Shown here: piece by piece, positions 33,050 to 42,537 of the stretch | How the letters are laid out: each line of letters starts with the position of its first letter | Numbering within the stretch: position 1 is the stretch's first letter | Assembly: GCF_029338555.1 (NCBI RefSeq) | Contig: NZ_CP119989.1 | Span: 1,054,001-1,118,000 of the forward strand | Direction of reading: 5' to 3' | Length of the DNA stretch: 64,000 bases | DNA from: Halobaculum marinum | Lineage (GTDB): Archaea > Halobacteriota > Halobacteria > Halobacteriales > Haloferacaceae | Program-made: the position numbers and the translations under genes | The notes under the pieces: model-generated | Seen by the model: only the letters and a program-made list of their open reading frames with translations | The model's database searches: none | What the model was told of the DNA's origin: nothing

Positions 33050-34304
33050 CGCTGGCGACGGGAGCGACCCGGCGTCGACGCCGTCGCCGCGCGACCGCGC
33101 GTTCGACGCGCTCGACCGCCTCGTGTCCGCCAGCGCGACCGAACGGCTCCTCATCTCTGGGTCTGCGCTCGTGTTGTCGATGGTGGTCGGCTTCCTCCTC
33201 ATCCTCGTGGCGGGGCGGATGACCTCCTGTGACACGGCGGCGTACACGCTGTTCGGCGTCGGCTTCTGTTACGACCCGGTGCTCGTGTACGACAGCTTGT
33301 TCCTCGGCGCGTTCGGCGACTTCCTCGCGAACCCGCTCAACGGGCAGTTCGCCACCACCATCTCCGAGACGACGGTGCTGGTGTTCACGGGCGTCGCCGT
33401 CGCGGTGGCGTTCAAAGCGGGCGTGTTCAACATCGGCGGACAGGGCCAACTCGTGTTCGGCGCGCTCGCGAGCGCGCTGGCGACGTACGCCGTCGCGGGC
33501 GCCCTCTCGGGCGTCGTCGGCACCGTCGTGCTCGTCACCTTCGGCCTCGCGGTCGGCGCGTTCGTGGGTGGCCTGTACGGCGCTATCCCGGGCGCGCTGA
33601 AGGCGTACGCCGACGCCAACGAGGTGATCACGACGATCATGCTCAACTTCGTCGCCACCTCGGTGGCGCTGTACCTCGCGGGCGGCCCGTTCAAGGACCC
33701 CGAGAGCTTCGCCAACCAGACCCGGCGGCTCCCGGATTACGCGCTGTTCCCGCAGCCGCTGTTCCCGGGCCGGACGGACGCGTCGATGATCGCGCTCGTG
33801 CTGGCGGTCGTCGTCGCGCTCGGAATCGCGTACCTGCTCCAGCGGACGGCGTTCGGCTACGACATCCGGACGAGCGGCATCCAGCCGGACGCCGCCGAGT
33901 ACGGCGGCGTCGACGCCGCACGCACGGTCGTCTCCTCGATGGCGCTGTCGGGCGCGCTCGCCGGCCTCGGTGGCGCGGTGTACGTCCTCACCATCGCCGG
34001 CAACTTCCAGACGGGCGTGCCCGACTACGGCTTCGACGGCATCACCGTCTCCATCCTCGCGGGCAACAACCCGGTCGGCGCCATCGCCGCCGCGCTGCTG
34101 TTCGGCGTCCTCAAGTCCGGGTCCATCGTCGTCGACGTGAGCACGGACGTGCCGCCGCAGTTGGTGGGCGTCCTCCGCGGGCTCATCGTCCTGTTCGTGG
34201 CGATGCCGGAGTTCTTCCGGATGATCGGCAAGCGCGTCGACGTGCGCGACCGGTTCGGGGGGAGTCGTGACGCCGTCGCGACCGACGGAGGTGAGGACGC
34301 GTGA
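33042..34304 (+). CDS. ABC transporter permease, nucleoside import (NupB-like)
   Basis: A 420-residue permease of the BPD_transp_2 (LivM/RbsC-like) family. After an acidic N-terminus (about 1-45) the first helix LLISGSALVLSMVVGFLLILVAG is followed by an outside segment with two Cys (TSCDTAAYTLFGVGFCYDP), which may form a disulfide. About eight more helices contain the coupling segment GIQPDAAEYGGVDAARTV (about 284-301) that contacts the ATPase. Its ends overlap the ATPase gene by eight bases and the next permease by four, so the three are co-translated. Confidence 0.92.
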   Translation: MTDAGDGSDPASTPSPRDRAFDALDRLVSASATERLLISGSALVLSMVVGFLLILVAGRMTSCDTAAYTLFGVGFCYDPVLVYDSLFLGAFGDFLANPLNGQFATTISETTVLVFTGVAVAVAFKAGVFNIGGQGQLVFGALASALATYAVAGALSGVVGTVVLVTFGLAVGAFVGGLYGAIPGALKAYADANEVITTIMLNFVATSVALYLAGGPFKDPESFANQTRRLPDYALFPQPLFPGRTDASMIALVLAVVVALGIAYLLQRTAFGYDIRTSGIQPDAAEYGGVDAARTVVSSMALSGALAGLGGAVYVLTIAGNFQTGVPDYGFDGITVSILAGNNPVGAIAAALLFGVLKSGSIVVDVSTDVPPQLVGVLRGLIVLFVAMPEFFRMIGKRVDVRDRFGGSRDAVATDGGEDA

Positions 34305-35437
34305 GCGCTCCCTCCTCGATTCCGGAGGCGGTCGGCGACCGCGTCGACGCCCTCGGGACGCGCACGACGGTCGCGGTCGGGACGGTGCTGGCGGCGCTGC
34401 TCGCCGTCGGCGCACTCGCAGCGGCCGGCTCGGGCGACACCGTCGTGGCCGTCCTCGAACTGCTGTTCTCGAAGTCGACGCTCGGCGCGGCGCTGCGCCT
34501 GTCAGTGCCCATCGCGTTCGCCGCGCTGGGCGGCATCTTCGCCGAGAAGTCGGGCGTCATCAACATCGGGCTGGAGGGGCTGCTCATCATCTCGGCGTTC
34601 GCCGGGGTGTACGCCACCTCCGTCACCGGGTCGGTGTGGCTCGGCGTCCTCGGCGGCGTCGTCGCCTCGACGCTGCTGGCGGCGCTGTTCGCGGTCGTCT
34701 GCATCGAGTTCCGCGCCGACCAGATCATCGCGGGACTGGCCATCTGGCTCATCGCGCTCGGGCTCGCGCCGTTCGCCTCGCAGGTCGTGTTCGGCTCGAA
34801 GAACGCCTCCGCGGGCGCGACGTTCCCCGACATCCAGCAGCTGCTGGCCGACACCGGTATCCCGGTGCTCTCGACGGTCGTCGTCGACGCGCTGGCGGCG
34901 CTGGGCGAACTCCCGTTCTTCGGGGCGCTGTTCGAGGCGTCGCCGATGGTGTACCTGATGTTCGTCGCCGTCGGCGCGTCGTGGTGGACGCTGAACCGCA
35001 CCTCCTTCGGTCGCTGGGTGCGCGCCTCCGGGGAGAACCCGAAGGCGCTCGACACCGCCGGCGTCGACGTGACGCGCGTGCGCTACGCGGCGGTGCTGCT
35101 GTCGGGCGTCCTCGCGGGCATCGGCGGCGCGGCGCTGTCGCTGTCGCTCGGCCAGTTCGTCGGCAACGGGCCGACGATGGTGAACGGGAAGGGGTTCATC
35201 GCCATCGTCACCTACCTGCTCGGGAACTACAACCCGATCGGCGCACTGCTGTCGACGATGCTGTTCGCCGGACTGGACGCGCTGCAGTTCTCGCTGCAGG
35301 GCCAGGACGTGCTCGCCATCCCGCAGTCGCTCGTGCGCACCATCCCGTACGTGTCGGTCATCGTCGTGCTGGCGCTGTTCGGTCGGACGCGCATCCCGGA
35401 GGCGGCCGGGGAGTACTACGAGTCGGGTGAGGAGTAG
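34301..35437 (+). CDS. ABC transporter permease, nucleoside import (NupC-like)
   Basis: A 378-residue permease of the same family as its upstream partner; together they form the membrane pore. The family hallmark FAALGGIFAEKSGVINIGLEGLL (about residues 73-95) is clear. The coupling segment SGENPKALDTAGVDVTRVRY lies near 245-264. It starts with GTG overlapping the previous stop (GTGA). A seven-base inverted repeat begins at the base directly after its stop codon. No cytidine deaminase or nucleoside phosphorylase gene follows, unlike many such operons in other lineages. Confidence 0.92.
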   Translation: MSAPSSIPEAVGDRVDALGTRTTVAVGTVLAALLAVGALAAAGSGDTVVAVLELLFSKSTLGAALRLSVPIAFAALGGIFAEKSGVINIGLEGLLIISAFAGVYATSVTGSVWLGVLGGVVASTLLAALFAVVCIEFRADQIIAGLAIWLIALGLAPFASQVVFGSKNASAGATFPDIQQLLADTGIPVLSTVVVDALAALGELPFFGALFEASPMVYLMFVAVGASWWTLNRTSFGRWVRASGENPKALDTAGVDVTRVRYAAVLLSGVLAGIGGAALSLSLGQFVGNGPTMVNGKGFIAIVTYLLGNYNPIGALLSTMLFAGLDALQFSLQGQDVLAIPQSLVRTIPYVSVIVVLALFGRTRIPEAAGEYYESGEE

Positions 35438-35470
35438 CGCGGCCGAGCGAACGGCGTGAGCGAGGCCGCG
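35438..35470 (+). terminator. Hairpin directly after the importer operon
   Basis: CGCGGCC (35438-35444) pairs with GGCCGCG (35464-35470). The first arm starts one base after the TAG stop. No T-run follows, so it may protect the 3' end rather than terminate. Confidence 0.45.
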
Positions 35471-35607
35471 GCCAGACGGCGGCGAGGTCATCGGGCCGAG
35501 CCGCCCGGAACAGCGGAGATCGCCCACGGCTCACGGCTCGCTGCGCTCGCCGTTCGCATCGGGGTCTCGCTCGCTCCGCTCGCTCGACCCCGCACCGAAC
35601 GACTGCC

Positions 35608-35615
35608 TTTTTTAC
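35608..35615 (+). promoter_or_regulatory. TATA-like T-rich box of the geranylgeranyl reductase gene
   Basis: A run of six T then ACC, centred 26 bases before ATG 35638, in an otherwise GC-rich gap. Confidence 0.65.
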
Positions 35616-35637
35616 CACCCACGAGTGACTCCGTGTA

Positions 35638-37008
35638 ATGACTACACACGAGCCCGATATCGTCGTCGTCGGCGCGGGCACGGCGGGCTGTTACGCGGCT
35701 GCGACCGCCGCGGACGCCGGCTTCGACGTCGTCATCGTGGAGCGGAAAGACGAGGAGGAGGCGGGTCACATCGCCTGCGGGGACGCGCTCAAGGGCGCGG
35801 ACAAGTTCCCCGACTCGATCCCCAAATCGGAGATCCAGCCGGCGTTCACCAACACCGGCGTCGACCACGGTCGCTTCGAGATCCCGAGCCACGACACGGT
35901 GCTGGAGATCCCGATCCCCGGCGAACTCGCCGTCATCGACCGCCTGAAGTACGGCAAACTGCTCATCGAGGGCGCGAAGAAGCGCGGCGTCGACTTCCAC
36001 TACGACACGGTCGTCCAGGACGTGACCCAGACGGACGACGGGCGCGTCACCGGCGTCCGCGGCAAGCGCAAGGGCGAGGTCGTCGAGTACGAGGCGGAGG
36101 TCACCATCGACGCCGCGGGGGCCCTGTCGATCCTCCAGGACAAGGCGGACCTGTCCGACGCGACGTTCGACACCAACGTCTCGTTCTCGCAGTTCTGCTC
36201 GGCGTACCGCGAGATCGTCGAGGTGCCCGAGCCGGTCGACTACGACGACGCGCTCGTGTTCAAGCCGACGAAGCGCGCGGCGGGCTACCTCTGGTACTTC
36301 CCGCGCAGCGACACCGAGATCAACGCCGGCCTCGGCTTCCAGATGAACGAGGAGCCGATGAAGCTCGTCGACGACCTCAAGCAGGACATGCGCGCGCGCC
36401 CCGAGTTCGAGGGCGCTGAGGTGACCGACAAGCTGGGCGCGGCGCTGCCCACTCGCCGCCCGTACGACTCGGCAGTCGCGCCGGGGTTCGTCGCTGCCGG
36501 CGACGCCGCGGGCCACGTCAACCCGACCACCGGGGGCGGCATCGCGGGCGCCGCCTACGCCGGGAAGTACGCCGCCGAGCAGGCCATCGAGGCGATCGAA
36601 CAGGGCGACGTGAGCGAGGAGGCGCTGTGGCGCTACAACGAGCGCGTCATGCACCACTTCGGGAGCCGCTTCGCCGCGCTCGACGTGTACAACATCCTCT
36701 CGACGGCCGTCGACGTGGACGAGCTGATGGGGCTGATGGCGTCACTGCCCGGCGAGAGCCTCGCGGAGGCGCTGTACGAGGGGAGCGCGTCCGTGAAGCC
36801 GCGGCTCGTCGCGGAGGTCGTCAAGGACAGCTACGGCCACTGGGGGCAGATCTGGGACTTCTACAAGACGAAGCGCGCCGCCGACGAGCTGATGGCCCAC
36901 TACGAGCGCTACCCGCAGCGCCCGGGCGGCTTCGAGGGCTGGCGCGCCGAGCGCGACCGGATCATGGAGCGCGTGTACGACGTGACCGGCGCCGACGCGA
37001 AGTACTGA
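35638..37008 (+). CDS. Geranylgeranyl reductase family flavoprotein
   Basis: A 456-residue FAD-dependent reductase. The dinucleotide motif VVVGAGTAGCYAAATAADAG opens the protein (about residues 9-28). The flavin motif GFVAAGDAAGHVNPTTGGGI lies near 283-302, where the GDAAG element is diagnostic. The family saturates geranylgeranyl chains of archaeal lipids (digeranylgeranylglycerophospholipid reductase) or of quinone tails. Haloarchaea usually carry several paralogs, so whether this one acts on membrane lipids or menaquinone is not settled. The C-terminal helical part (about 330-456) is full length. Confidence 0.88.
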   Translation: MTTHEPDIVVVGAGTAGCYAAATAADAGFDVVIVERKDEEEAGHIACGDALKGADKFPDSIPKSEIQPAFTNTGVDHGRFEIPSHDTVLEIPIPGELAVIDRLKYGKLLIEGAKKRGVDFHYDTVVQDVTQTDDGRVTGVRGKRKGEVVEYEAEVTIDAAGALSILQDKADLSDATFDTNVSFSQFCSAYREIVEVPEPVDYDDALVFKPTKRAAGYLWYFPRSDTEINAGLGFQMNEEPMKLVDDLKQDMRARPEFEGAEVTDKLGAALPTRRPYDSAVAPGFVAAGDAAGHVNPTTGGGIAGAAYAGKYAAEQAIEAIEQGDVSEEALWRYNERVMHHFGSRFAALDVYNILSTAVDVDELMGLMASLPGESLAEALYEGSASVKPRLVAEVVKDSYGHWGQIWDFYKTKRAADELMAHYERYPQRPGGFEGWRAERDRIMERVYDVTGADAKY

Positions 37009-37147
37009 CGAGCGGCGCCGTCAGCACTACATCGCTCACGCGTTTCGGGTCTCCGCGTCCGACTCCGTCTGCCTCGCCAGTCACAACGCGGAACGCGAAG
37101 AATGGCTCGCTGGCGGGGACTGACGCTGGTGGCTCAGTCGCCGTCGG

Positions 37148-37567
37148 TCACTCCTCGTCGAAGGTGGTCCACTCCGCTTCGGTGCCCAGAATGTCGACGA
37201 GGGAGCTGACCATCGACTGGAGTTCGTCGATCTGTTGCTGTTGGCGCTCCGCGAGTTCTTCGAGTTCGGTGAGGCGTGCGGCGCCGTCTTCGTGCTGGTG
37301 GTTCACTCGTTCGACCTTCGCCGAGAGTGACTCCATCGCTCCCGAGAGGTTCTCGATGTCCCCATCGGTCGCGAGCCCGTGGTTCTCCGGGTCGCGCAGC
37401 ATCTCCCTGTTCGTGACGATGGCGTCCGAGACGCTCGTACTCCCCTCCGGGAGGGGAATGGTCATCCCTGGCGACTCGGCCACGTCTCCCCCCTGTGCGG
37501 CGTCGTCGGTCTGGTTGGAGTCGTCCTGCGTTGCATCTGGATTCGAGTCTCTCGGCCCACTGCTCAT
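37148..37567 (-). CDS. Hypothetical coiled-coil protein, 139 aa
   Basis: The N-terminal 35 residues are polar and probably disordered. The middle (TIPLPEGSTSVSDAIVTNREMLRDPENHG) looks folded. Residues about 68-125 form a long coiled coil (NLSGAMESLSAKVERV, then LTELEELAERQQQQIDELQSMVSSL). The tail is acidic. No family is recognised. Base composition is slightly less GC-rich than neighbours. A TATA-like atttatg on the coding strand is 28 bases before the ATG. Confidence 0.72.
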   Translation of the reverse strand: MSSGPRDSNPDATQDDSNQTDDAAQGGDVAESPGMTIPLPEGSTSVSDAIVTNREMLRDPENHGLATDGDIENLSGAMESLSAKVERVNHQHEDGAARLTELEELAERQQQQIDELQSMVSSLVDILGTEAEWTTFDEE

Positions 37568-37639
37568 GGGGGGAGTGAGGTAGTCGGTGACATAAATCGT
37601 CGTCAGACAATAGTAGTTATTCAGACACTTTCGGCGGAC

Positions 37640-38329
37640 TTACACCGCAGCGTCGGCGGTCATCTCGTCCATCGGCTCGTCGCTCGCGTCGTCACGCGTC
37701 TCGAAGTACACGTGGGCGATGGCCGCAGCGAGGACCGGGCCGGAGATAGCGTTGAGGAGCACCGCGGAGATGCCCGTCGTCGCCAGGTCCGTGCTGATCA
37801 GCGCGAGGATCCCAGCCGCGACCGCCTGGAGGACGAACACGACGAGGAACACGCCGAGCAGGCGCAGGACGTTCCCGCGACCCATCGTCCAGCCCTCGCG
37901 CAGCGAGTCGGCGATGCCGTGCTCGCCGAGCGCGGCGACGGGGAGCGCGGGCGCCAACCGGGCGGCGATGTACAGCCCGGGGATCACGAGTGCGATCAGG
38001 CCGAGGAACACGGCCAGCGCGTAGGCGACGCTCACGACGAGCAGGGTGACGTACCGCTCGCGCACGTCGGCGGCGACCGCGTTCAGCCCGCGCGCCTGGA
38101 GTCGGATGTCGTCTGCGACGACGACGTACGCCATCCCGACGACGAAGGTGGTCACGAGGAGCGCGAGCAGCCCCCCGACGAACGGGACGTAGCCGACGAG
38201 GCCCGCCAGCAGGAACAGGCCGACGAGGGCGGGGTTGTCTCGGACGCGGACGGCGGCCCAGGTGACGAGGCGGCGGACACCGAGTCGCTCGACGCGCTCG
38301 ACTGACTGGTTGGACACTGTGGTGGACAT
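37640..38329 (-). CDS. Polytopic membrane protein (DUF4013/GPDPase-membrane-domain-like)
   Basis: A 229-residue protein with about six helices. The Gly-rich helix pairs GLVGYVPFVGGLLALLV and LGLIALVIPGLYIAARLAPALP (about residues 112-133) resemble the membrane domain of glycerophosphodiester phosphodiesterase-like and DUF4013 proteins. The next element, GIADSLREGWTMGRGNVLRLLG, is typical of that group. Function is unknown. I chose the ATG at MSTTVSNQ since a TATA-like ggtattccg lies 30 bases before it; an earlier ATG would add 17 residues. The C-terminus is acidic. Confidence 0.75.
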   Translation of the reverse strand: MSTTVSNQSVERVERLGVRRLVTWAAVRVRDNPALVGLFLLAGLVGYVPFVGGLLALLVTTFVVGMAYVVVADDIRLQARGLNAVAADVRERYVTLLVVSVAYALAVFLGLIALVIPGLYIAARLAPALPVAALGEHGIADSLREGWTMGRGNVLRLLGVFLVVFVLQAVAAGILALISTDLATTGISAVLLNAISGPVLAAAIAHVYFETRDDASDEPMDEMTADAAV

Positions 38330-38432
38330 TGTGAAACTCCGATACTCCGATCTGCGGAATACCTTCATTACTAATGGCACCGCGAGCTAATAAACTAGCA
38401 GTGAGACGGGCTCGCTCGGCTCTTCCCCCGTC

Positions 38433-39713
38433 TCAGGGCTGCTGCTCGGCGATCGAGAGCACCGCCGCCGTGAGGAAGTCGACGCCGATATCGAGCGACT
38501 CCTCCTCCACGTCGAAGGTGCTGGTGTGGTGGCCGCCGGGGTGACTGGTGCCGACGCCGACGTAACTGGCGTAGCCGCCGTTCTCCTGCACCGCTTGCAT
38601 CATGTACGTCGCGTCCTCGCTGCCGCCCAACTCGTCGCGTTCGATCACGTTCGTCACGCCGTCGATGTCGCCGGCGGCGGGCGCGATGGCGTCGATCAGT
38701 TCCTGGTCGCTCGTCGCCGACGGCGCGCGCCCGAGCGTCTCGATGTCCACGTCCACCTCGTGCATGTCGGCGGCTGACTCGATGACGCGGCCCGCCTTGT
38801 CGTCCATGTACTCCATCAACTCGGTGGTACCGCCGCGCACCTCACCCTCGACGAAGCACTCCTCGGGGATGATGTTCGTCGCGGTGCCGCCGCCGACGAC
38901 GCCGGCGTTCACGCGGGTCGGCCCGTCGGCGTGGCGCGGGATGCCGTACAGATTCTGGATGGCCGCCGCCGCGGCCTGCACCGTGTTGCGGCCCTGCTCG
39001 GGGTGACCTCCGGCGTGGGAGGGTTCGCCCTCGAACTCCGCGAGGAAGTGCGAGACGGCGAGGAAGCCGTCGATGCCGCAGATGACCTCGCCGGTCGGGT
39101 GGTCGAGGCCGACGTGTGCGGCCAGGAAGTACTCCACGTCCGCGATGAGGTCGGAGTCGGCCATCGGCTTGCCGCCGACGATCTGCTCTTCGCCGGGCTG
39201 GAAGAACACCTTCAGCGTGCCTTGGAAGTCGGACGCGAGCACCTCGTCGATCAGGCCGAGGCCGAACGTCGCGTGGGCGTCGTGGCCGCAGGCGTGCATG
39301 TACCCCTCGTTCTCCGAGCGGAAGCCCGCGTCTGCGGGGGCGTGGTCGTCGTCTTCGGATTCGAGGATCGGGAGCGCGTCGATGTCGACGCGGACGCCGA
39401 CGACCGGCCCCTCACCACGTTCCAGCACGGCGACTGCGCCGGTGTAGCCGCCTTCGATCTTCGCGAGCACGTCTTCGTTCGCGCCGGCGTCGCGGGCGCG
39501 CTCGAACCACTCGGCGAGTTCCTCGTCGTCGGGGACGTTCATGCGCTCGGAGCCGAGGATGTCGGGGCCGTAGTGGACCGCGTCGAGGTCGCGAGCCGCC
39601 AACTCGTCGACGATGCGCGCGGTGGTGTAGAACTCACACCACGCGGGTTCGGGGTGGCGGTGGAGGTCGCGGCGGAACGCCGACAGATCGTCGTGAGCGA
39701 CAGTCTGGCTCAT
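38433..39713 (-). CDS. M20 family amidohydrolase (aminobenzoyl-glutamate/indole-acetyl type)
   Basis: A 426-residue metallohydrolase. The N-terminal AFRRDLHRHPEPAWCEFYT and the metal motif HACGHDAH (about residues 146-153) place it in the M20D amidohydrolases. A further ligand region is AAHVGLDHPTG (about 205-215). The C-terminal TSHPGGHHTSTFDVEEESL (about 394-412) closes the active site. Such enzymes cleave N-acyl amino acids or aminobenzoyl-glutamate. It carries an insertion of about 30 acidic residues after GSERMNVPDDEE, as in AbgA-like members. A TATA-like gtttatc lies 28 bases upstream on the coding strand. Confidence 0.9.
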   Translation of the reverse strand: MSQTVAHDDLSAFRRDLHRHPEPAWCEFYTTARIVDELAARDLDAVHYGPDILGSERMNVPDDEELAEWFERARDAGANEDVLAKIEGGYTGAVAVLERGEGPVVGVRVDIDALPILESEDDDHAPADAGFRSENEGYMHACGHDAHATFGLGLIDEVLASDFQGTLKVFFQPGEEQIVGGKPMADSDLIADVEYFLAAHVGLDHPTGEVICGIDGFLAVSHFLAEFEGEPSHAGGHPEQGRNTVQAAAAAIQNLYGIPRHADGPTRVNAGVVGGGTATNIIPEECFVEGEVRGGTTELMEYMDDKAGRVIESAADMHEVDVDIETLGRAPSATSDQELIDAIAPAAGDIDGVTNVIERDELGGSEDATYMMQAVQENGGYASYVGVGTSHPGGHHTSTFDVEEESLDIGVDFLTAAVLSIAEQQP

Positions 39714-39792
39714 ACCGCGGGCTTGCGCGTGGGTCGGGATAAACCCGGGCGTCGCGGCACGCTGGACGTGTCCGCGACGCGATCGGTTCCGG

Positions 39793-40239
39793 CTACTCGT
39801 CGTCGGCCAGCGCCTCGCTGTAGCGCACGGTCAACACCGGTTGCCCCGCCGAGCGCACCACCCGCTCGGTGACGCTGCCGAGGAGGTAGCGGTCGAGGCC
39901 GCGGCGGGCGTGGGTCGCCATCACGATCAGGTCGACGTCGTTGTCGTCGGCGTACTCGACGATCTCCCGATAGGCGGTGCCGGTGACGACCGCCTCGACG
40001 GTGGCGACGTTCGCCTCCTCGGCGGCCTCGGCGATCCGCTCGACGGCGGCCTCTCCCTCGCGTTCGAGCGCGTCGCTCACGATAGAGGTGCCGCCCTCCA
40101 GCACGGAGTAGGCGGTCGCGTCGACGACGTACAGCACGTGGACCGTCGAGTCGAACTCCTGAGCCAGCGTCAGCGCGTGGTCGACCGCCGCGTCCGCCGC
40201 CGGACTTCCGTCGGTCGGCACGAGGATGTCGTCGTACAT
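39793..40239 (-). CDS. Universal stress protein (UspA family)
   Basis: A 148-residue single-domain UspA protein. It starts YDDILVPTDGSPAADAAVDHAL and carries the ATP-binding pattern MATHARRGLDRYLLGSVTERVV (about residues 113-134), so it probably binds ATP. It ends with the usual PVLTVRYSEALADDE strand and tail. A T-rich ctttttt on the coding strand sits 28 bases upstream of the ATG. No fused domain or adjacent transporter points to a special role. Confidence 0.93.
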   Translation of the reverse strand: MYDDILVPTDGSPAADAAVDHALTLAQEFDSTVHVLYVVDATAYSVLEGGTSIVSDALEREGEAAVERIAEAAEEANVATVEAVVTGTAYREIVEYADDNDVDLIVMATHARRGLDRYLLGSVTERVVRSAGQPVLTVRYSEALADDE

Positions 40240-40338
40240 ACAGTTCGTCCTACGCGGCGGGTGAGAAAAAAGCGACCCCCACGCTCCCCCCGGGGAGAAA
40301 CGAGCTGCCGAGGGCGCGCTCTGCACCGCCGCGACGAC

Positions 40339-40671
40339 TCACTCCGTCGCGTCGGCGTCCGTCTCGCCCGCGCCGCTCGCCCGCACCGCGTCCTCGCAGA
40401 CGCGCAACGCCTCGTAGCGCTCGGACTCGTCCTCGATGGCGACCGTCTCGACGACCGCCCAGGCGCCGCCGCGGAAGTCGATGCCCTTCACCCACGAGTC
40501 GGTCGCGAGCAGCAGGCCCTCGGCGCCGGGGGCGGCGGCGTTCCCCTCGGCCGCCGCCGTGTCCGTCTCGCTGTCGACGGCGACGGCGAGTTCGACCGAG
40601 TCCGCGCGATTCAACGAGGCCACCTCCCCGTCCGTGAGCGGGCGACCGGGGAGTGACGCGACCAGCGACAT
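40339..40671 (-). CDS. Hypothetical protein, 110 aa
   Basis: A small acidic protein. A folded core reads MSLVASLPGRPLTDGEVASLNRADSVELAVAVD, then GLLLATDSWVKGIDFRGGAWAVVETVAIEDESERYEALRVCEDAVRASG. It is a beta-rich half followed by one helix, with an Ala-rich linker between (about residues 37-52). It is not recognised. It is divergent from the Agl23-like gene, 118 bases away. The ATG at MSLVAS is chosen over longer in-frame starts, which run into low-complexity sequence overlapping the divergent gene. Confidence 0.72.
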   Translation of the reverse strand: MSLVASLPGRPLTDGEVASLNRADSVELAVAVDSETDTAAAEGNAAAPGAEGLLLATDSWVKGIDFRGGAWAVVETVAIEDESERYEALRVCEDAVRASGAGETDADATE

Positions 40672-40760
40672 GGACGTTGGTGGGCGGCGGCGCCCGATGA
40701 GCGTGTCGTTCCCGGACGGCGCCGCGGTCGCCCCTTCGCTCGCGGCCGAAACCCGAAGAC

Positions 40761-40767
40761 ATACTAT
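40761..40767 (+). promoter_or_regulatory. TATA-like box of the Agl23-like gene
   Basis: The sequence atactat is centred 26 bases before ATG 40790. Confidence 0.6.
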
Positions 40768-40789
40768 CGCGGCGGGGACACGCCCGGGT

Positions 40790-42442
40790 ATGTCGGACGG
40801 CGACCGGACGGGCGCGACACGGTCGACCCGGTTCGACCGCACCGTCGCCGCGGTCGGGGTCGTCGTCGCGCTCGCCCTCATCGCACGGTTCGCCCTCCTC
40901 GGCGCCCGGCCGTTCCACTGGGACGAGGGCCGCGTCGGCTACTGGACCCTCCGGTACCTCGACACCGGCGTGTACGAGTACCGCCCGGTCGCCGGCGGGC
41001 CCTTCCTGTACCTCGCGAACCGCTGGGTGTTCGCCCTGTTTGGCGCTTCGGATGCAACCGCGCGGGCGGTCGTCGCGCTCGTCGGCGGCCTGCTCCCCGC
41101 GGCGGCGCTGTTGTTCCGCGGCAGCCTCCGCGACGACGAGACGGTCGCGCTCGCGGCGCTGCTGGCGGGGTCGCCGCTGTTGGTCTACTACTCGCGGTTC
41201 CTCCGCGGCGACGTGCTCGCGGCGGCGTTCGGCCTCGTCGCGGTCGGCGCGCTCGTCCGCCACCGCGACACCGGCGCGCGGTGGCCGCTGTACCTCGCCG
41301 CCGCCGCCGTCCCGCTCGCGCTCGCCTCGTCCGGGTTCGCGCTCGTGTCCCTCCCGCTGTGGCTCGTCGCGGGCGTCGCCGTCCTCGACGAGACGCGCGT
41401 CCGCGGCACGCCCGCGGCGGCGGCACAGCGCGTCGGCGCCGGCGTCGCGTGGCTCCGGGCGAACACCACGCCGCTCGCCCGGGCGCTGTTCGTCTTCCTC
41501 GGCGTCGCACTCCTCCTGTTCGCTCCGCGCGGCGGCGGCGTCGGGCCGGGGCTGTGGTCGCCGTCGACGCTCCCGTCGGTCGTCTCCTTCGCGTTCGTCG
41601 AGGCGCCCGAGCGGTTCGTGCAACTCCGGTTCGCCGACCGCCTGTCGCCGCCGGCCCGCGGCAACTCGTTCCTCCCCGCGGTCGTCGGCTACGCGCGGAC
41701 GCTCGTCGCGACGGCGTGGCCGGCGCTGCTGTTCGGACTGGTCGGCTTCCTCCACGAGCGCTACCAGCCGGAGAGCCGGGGGGTCGTCGCCTTCGGCGGC
41801 TACGCCGCGGGACTCGGGCTGCTCGCGTTCCCCATCGCGTCGATGGGCGTCGAGCCGTGGACGGCGGTCCACGTCGTCCCGCTGTTGGCGCTGCCGGGCG
41901 CCGTCGGGTTGGCGTGGGCCGCTCGCGGACTGGCTGCGCGCGCGTCGGTCGCAGAACCGGCGTTGCTCGTGGCCGTCCTCCTGGTCGCGTCGGCGGGCGT
42001 CGTCGGCTACGGTGCGACCGCCGCGGGCGTGTACGCGGACCCCGCCCCCGGGTCGGCGTTCGCCCAGTACGCCCAACCCTCGGACGACCTCGACCCGATG
42101 CTGGCCGCCGCCGCAACCGCCATGGAGGGGAACGACGGCACGGACGTGGGCTACGTGGGGCGCGAACTGTACACGGAGCAGGAGTACGCGCTCCCGCCTG
42201 TCGCGGCGGTCGACCGCGACGCGTGGGGTGCGCGGCTCCCGCTCCAGTGGTACTTCGAGCGCATGGGCGCCGAGACGGAGAGCGTCACCGCCCTCGCGCA
42301 GTTCGGGGACGACCCACCACCGGTGGTCGTCACCACGCCCGACCGGCGCGTCGACGTGAACACGAATCTCGACGGCTACCAGCAGTACGACGCCAGCTTG
42401 GGGCTGTGGAACCGCGACGTGATCGTGTTCGTCGAAGAGTGA
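40790..42442 (+). CDS. Agl23-like GT-C fold membrane protein (TIGR03663 family)
   Basis: A 550-residue protein with about eleven helices. The first outside loop has HWDEGRVGYWTLRYL (about residues 44-58), where the Asp-Glu pair is the usual acidic site of GT-C glycosyltransferases that use dolichol-phosphate sugars. The rest alternates helices with Arg-rich inside loops, followed by a soluble C-terminal domain (about 420-550). Proteins of this type are linked to N-glycosylation and lipid-linked sugar flipping in haloarchaea (Agl23). No other agl gene is near. The ATG is fixed by a TATA box 26 bases upstream. Confidence 0.82.
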   Translation: MSDGDRTGATRSTRFDRTVAAVGVVVALALIARFALLGARPFHWDEGRVGYWTLRYLDTGVYEYRPVAGGPFLYLANRWVFALFGASDATARAVVALVGGLLPAAALLFRGSLRDDETVALAALLAGSPLLVYYSRFLRGDVLAAAFGLVAVGALVRHRDTGARWPLYLAAAAVPLALASSGFALVSLPLWLVAGVAVLDETRVRGTPAAAAQRVGAGVAWLRANTTPLARALFVFLGVALLLFAPRGGGVGPGLWSPSTLPSVVSFAFVEAPERFVQLRFADRLSPPARGNSFLPAVVGYARTLVATAWPALLFGLVGFLHERYQPESRGVVAFGGYAAGLGLLAFPIASMGVEPWTAVHVVPLLALPGAVGLAWAARGLAARASVAEPALLVAVLLVASAGVVGYGATAAGVYADPAPGSAFAQYAQPSDDLDPMLAAAATAMEGNDGTDVGYVGRELYTEQEYALPPVAAVDRDAWGARLPLQWYFERMGAETESVTALAQFGDDPPPVVVTTPDRRVDVNTNLDGYQQYDASLGLWNRDVIVFVEE

Positions 42443-42537
42443 GGCGACCGACGGGGTAGCGTCGGGCGAGACGGCGCCGCGGCTCGGTGGTGTCGAATCG
42501 AACGCGGTGAAAAACGGTGTGTCGTGCGGTCAGCGCG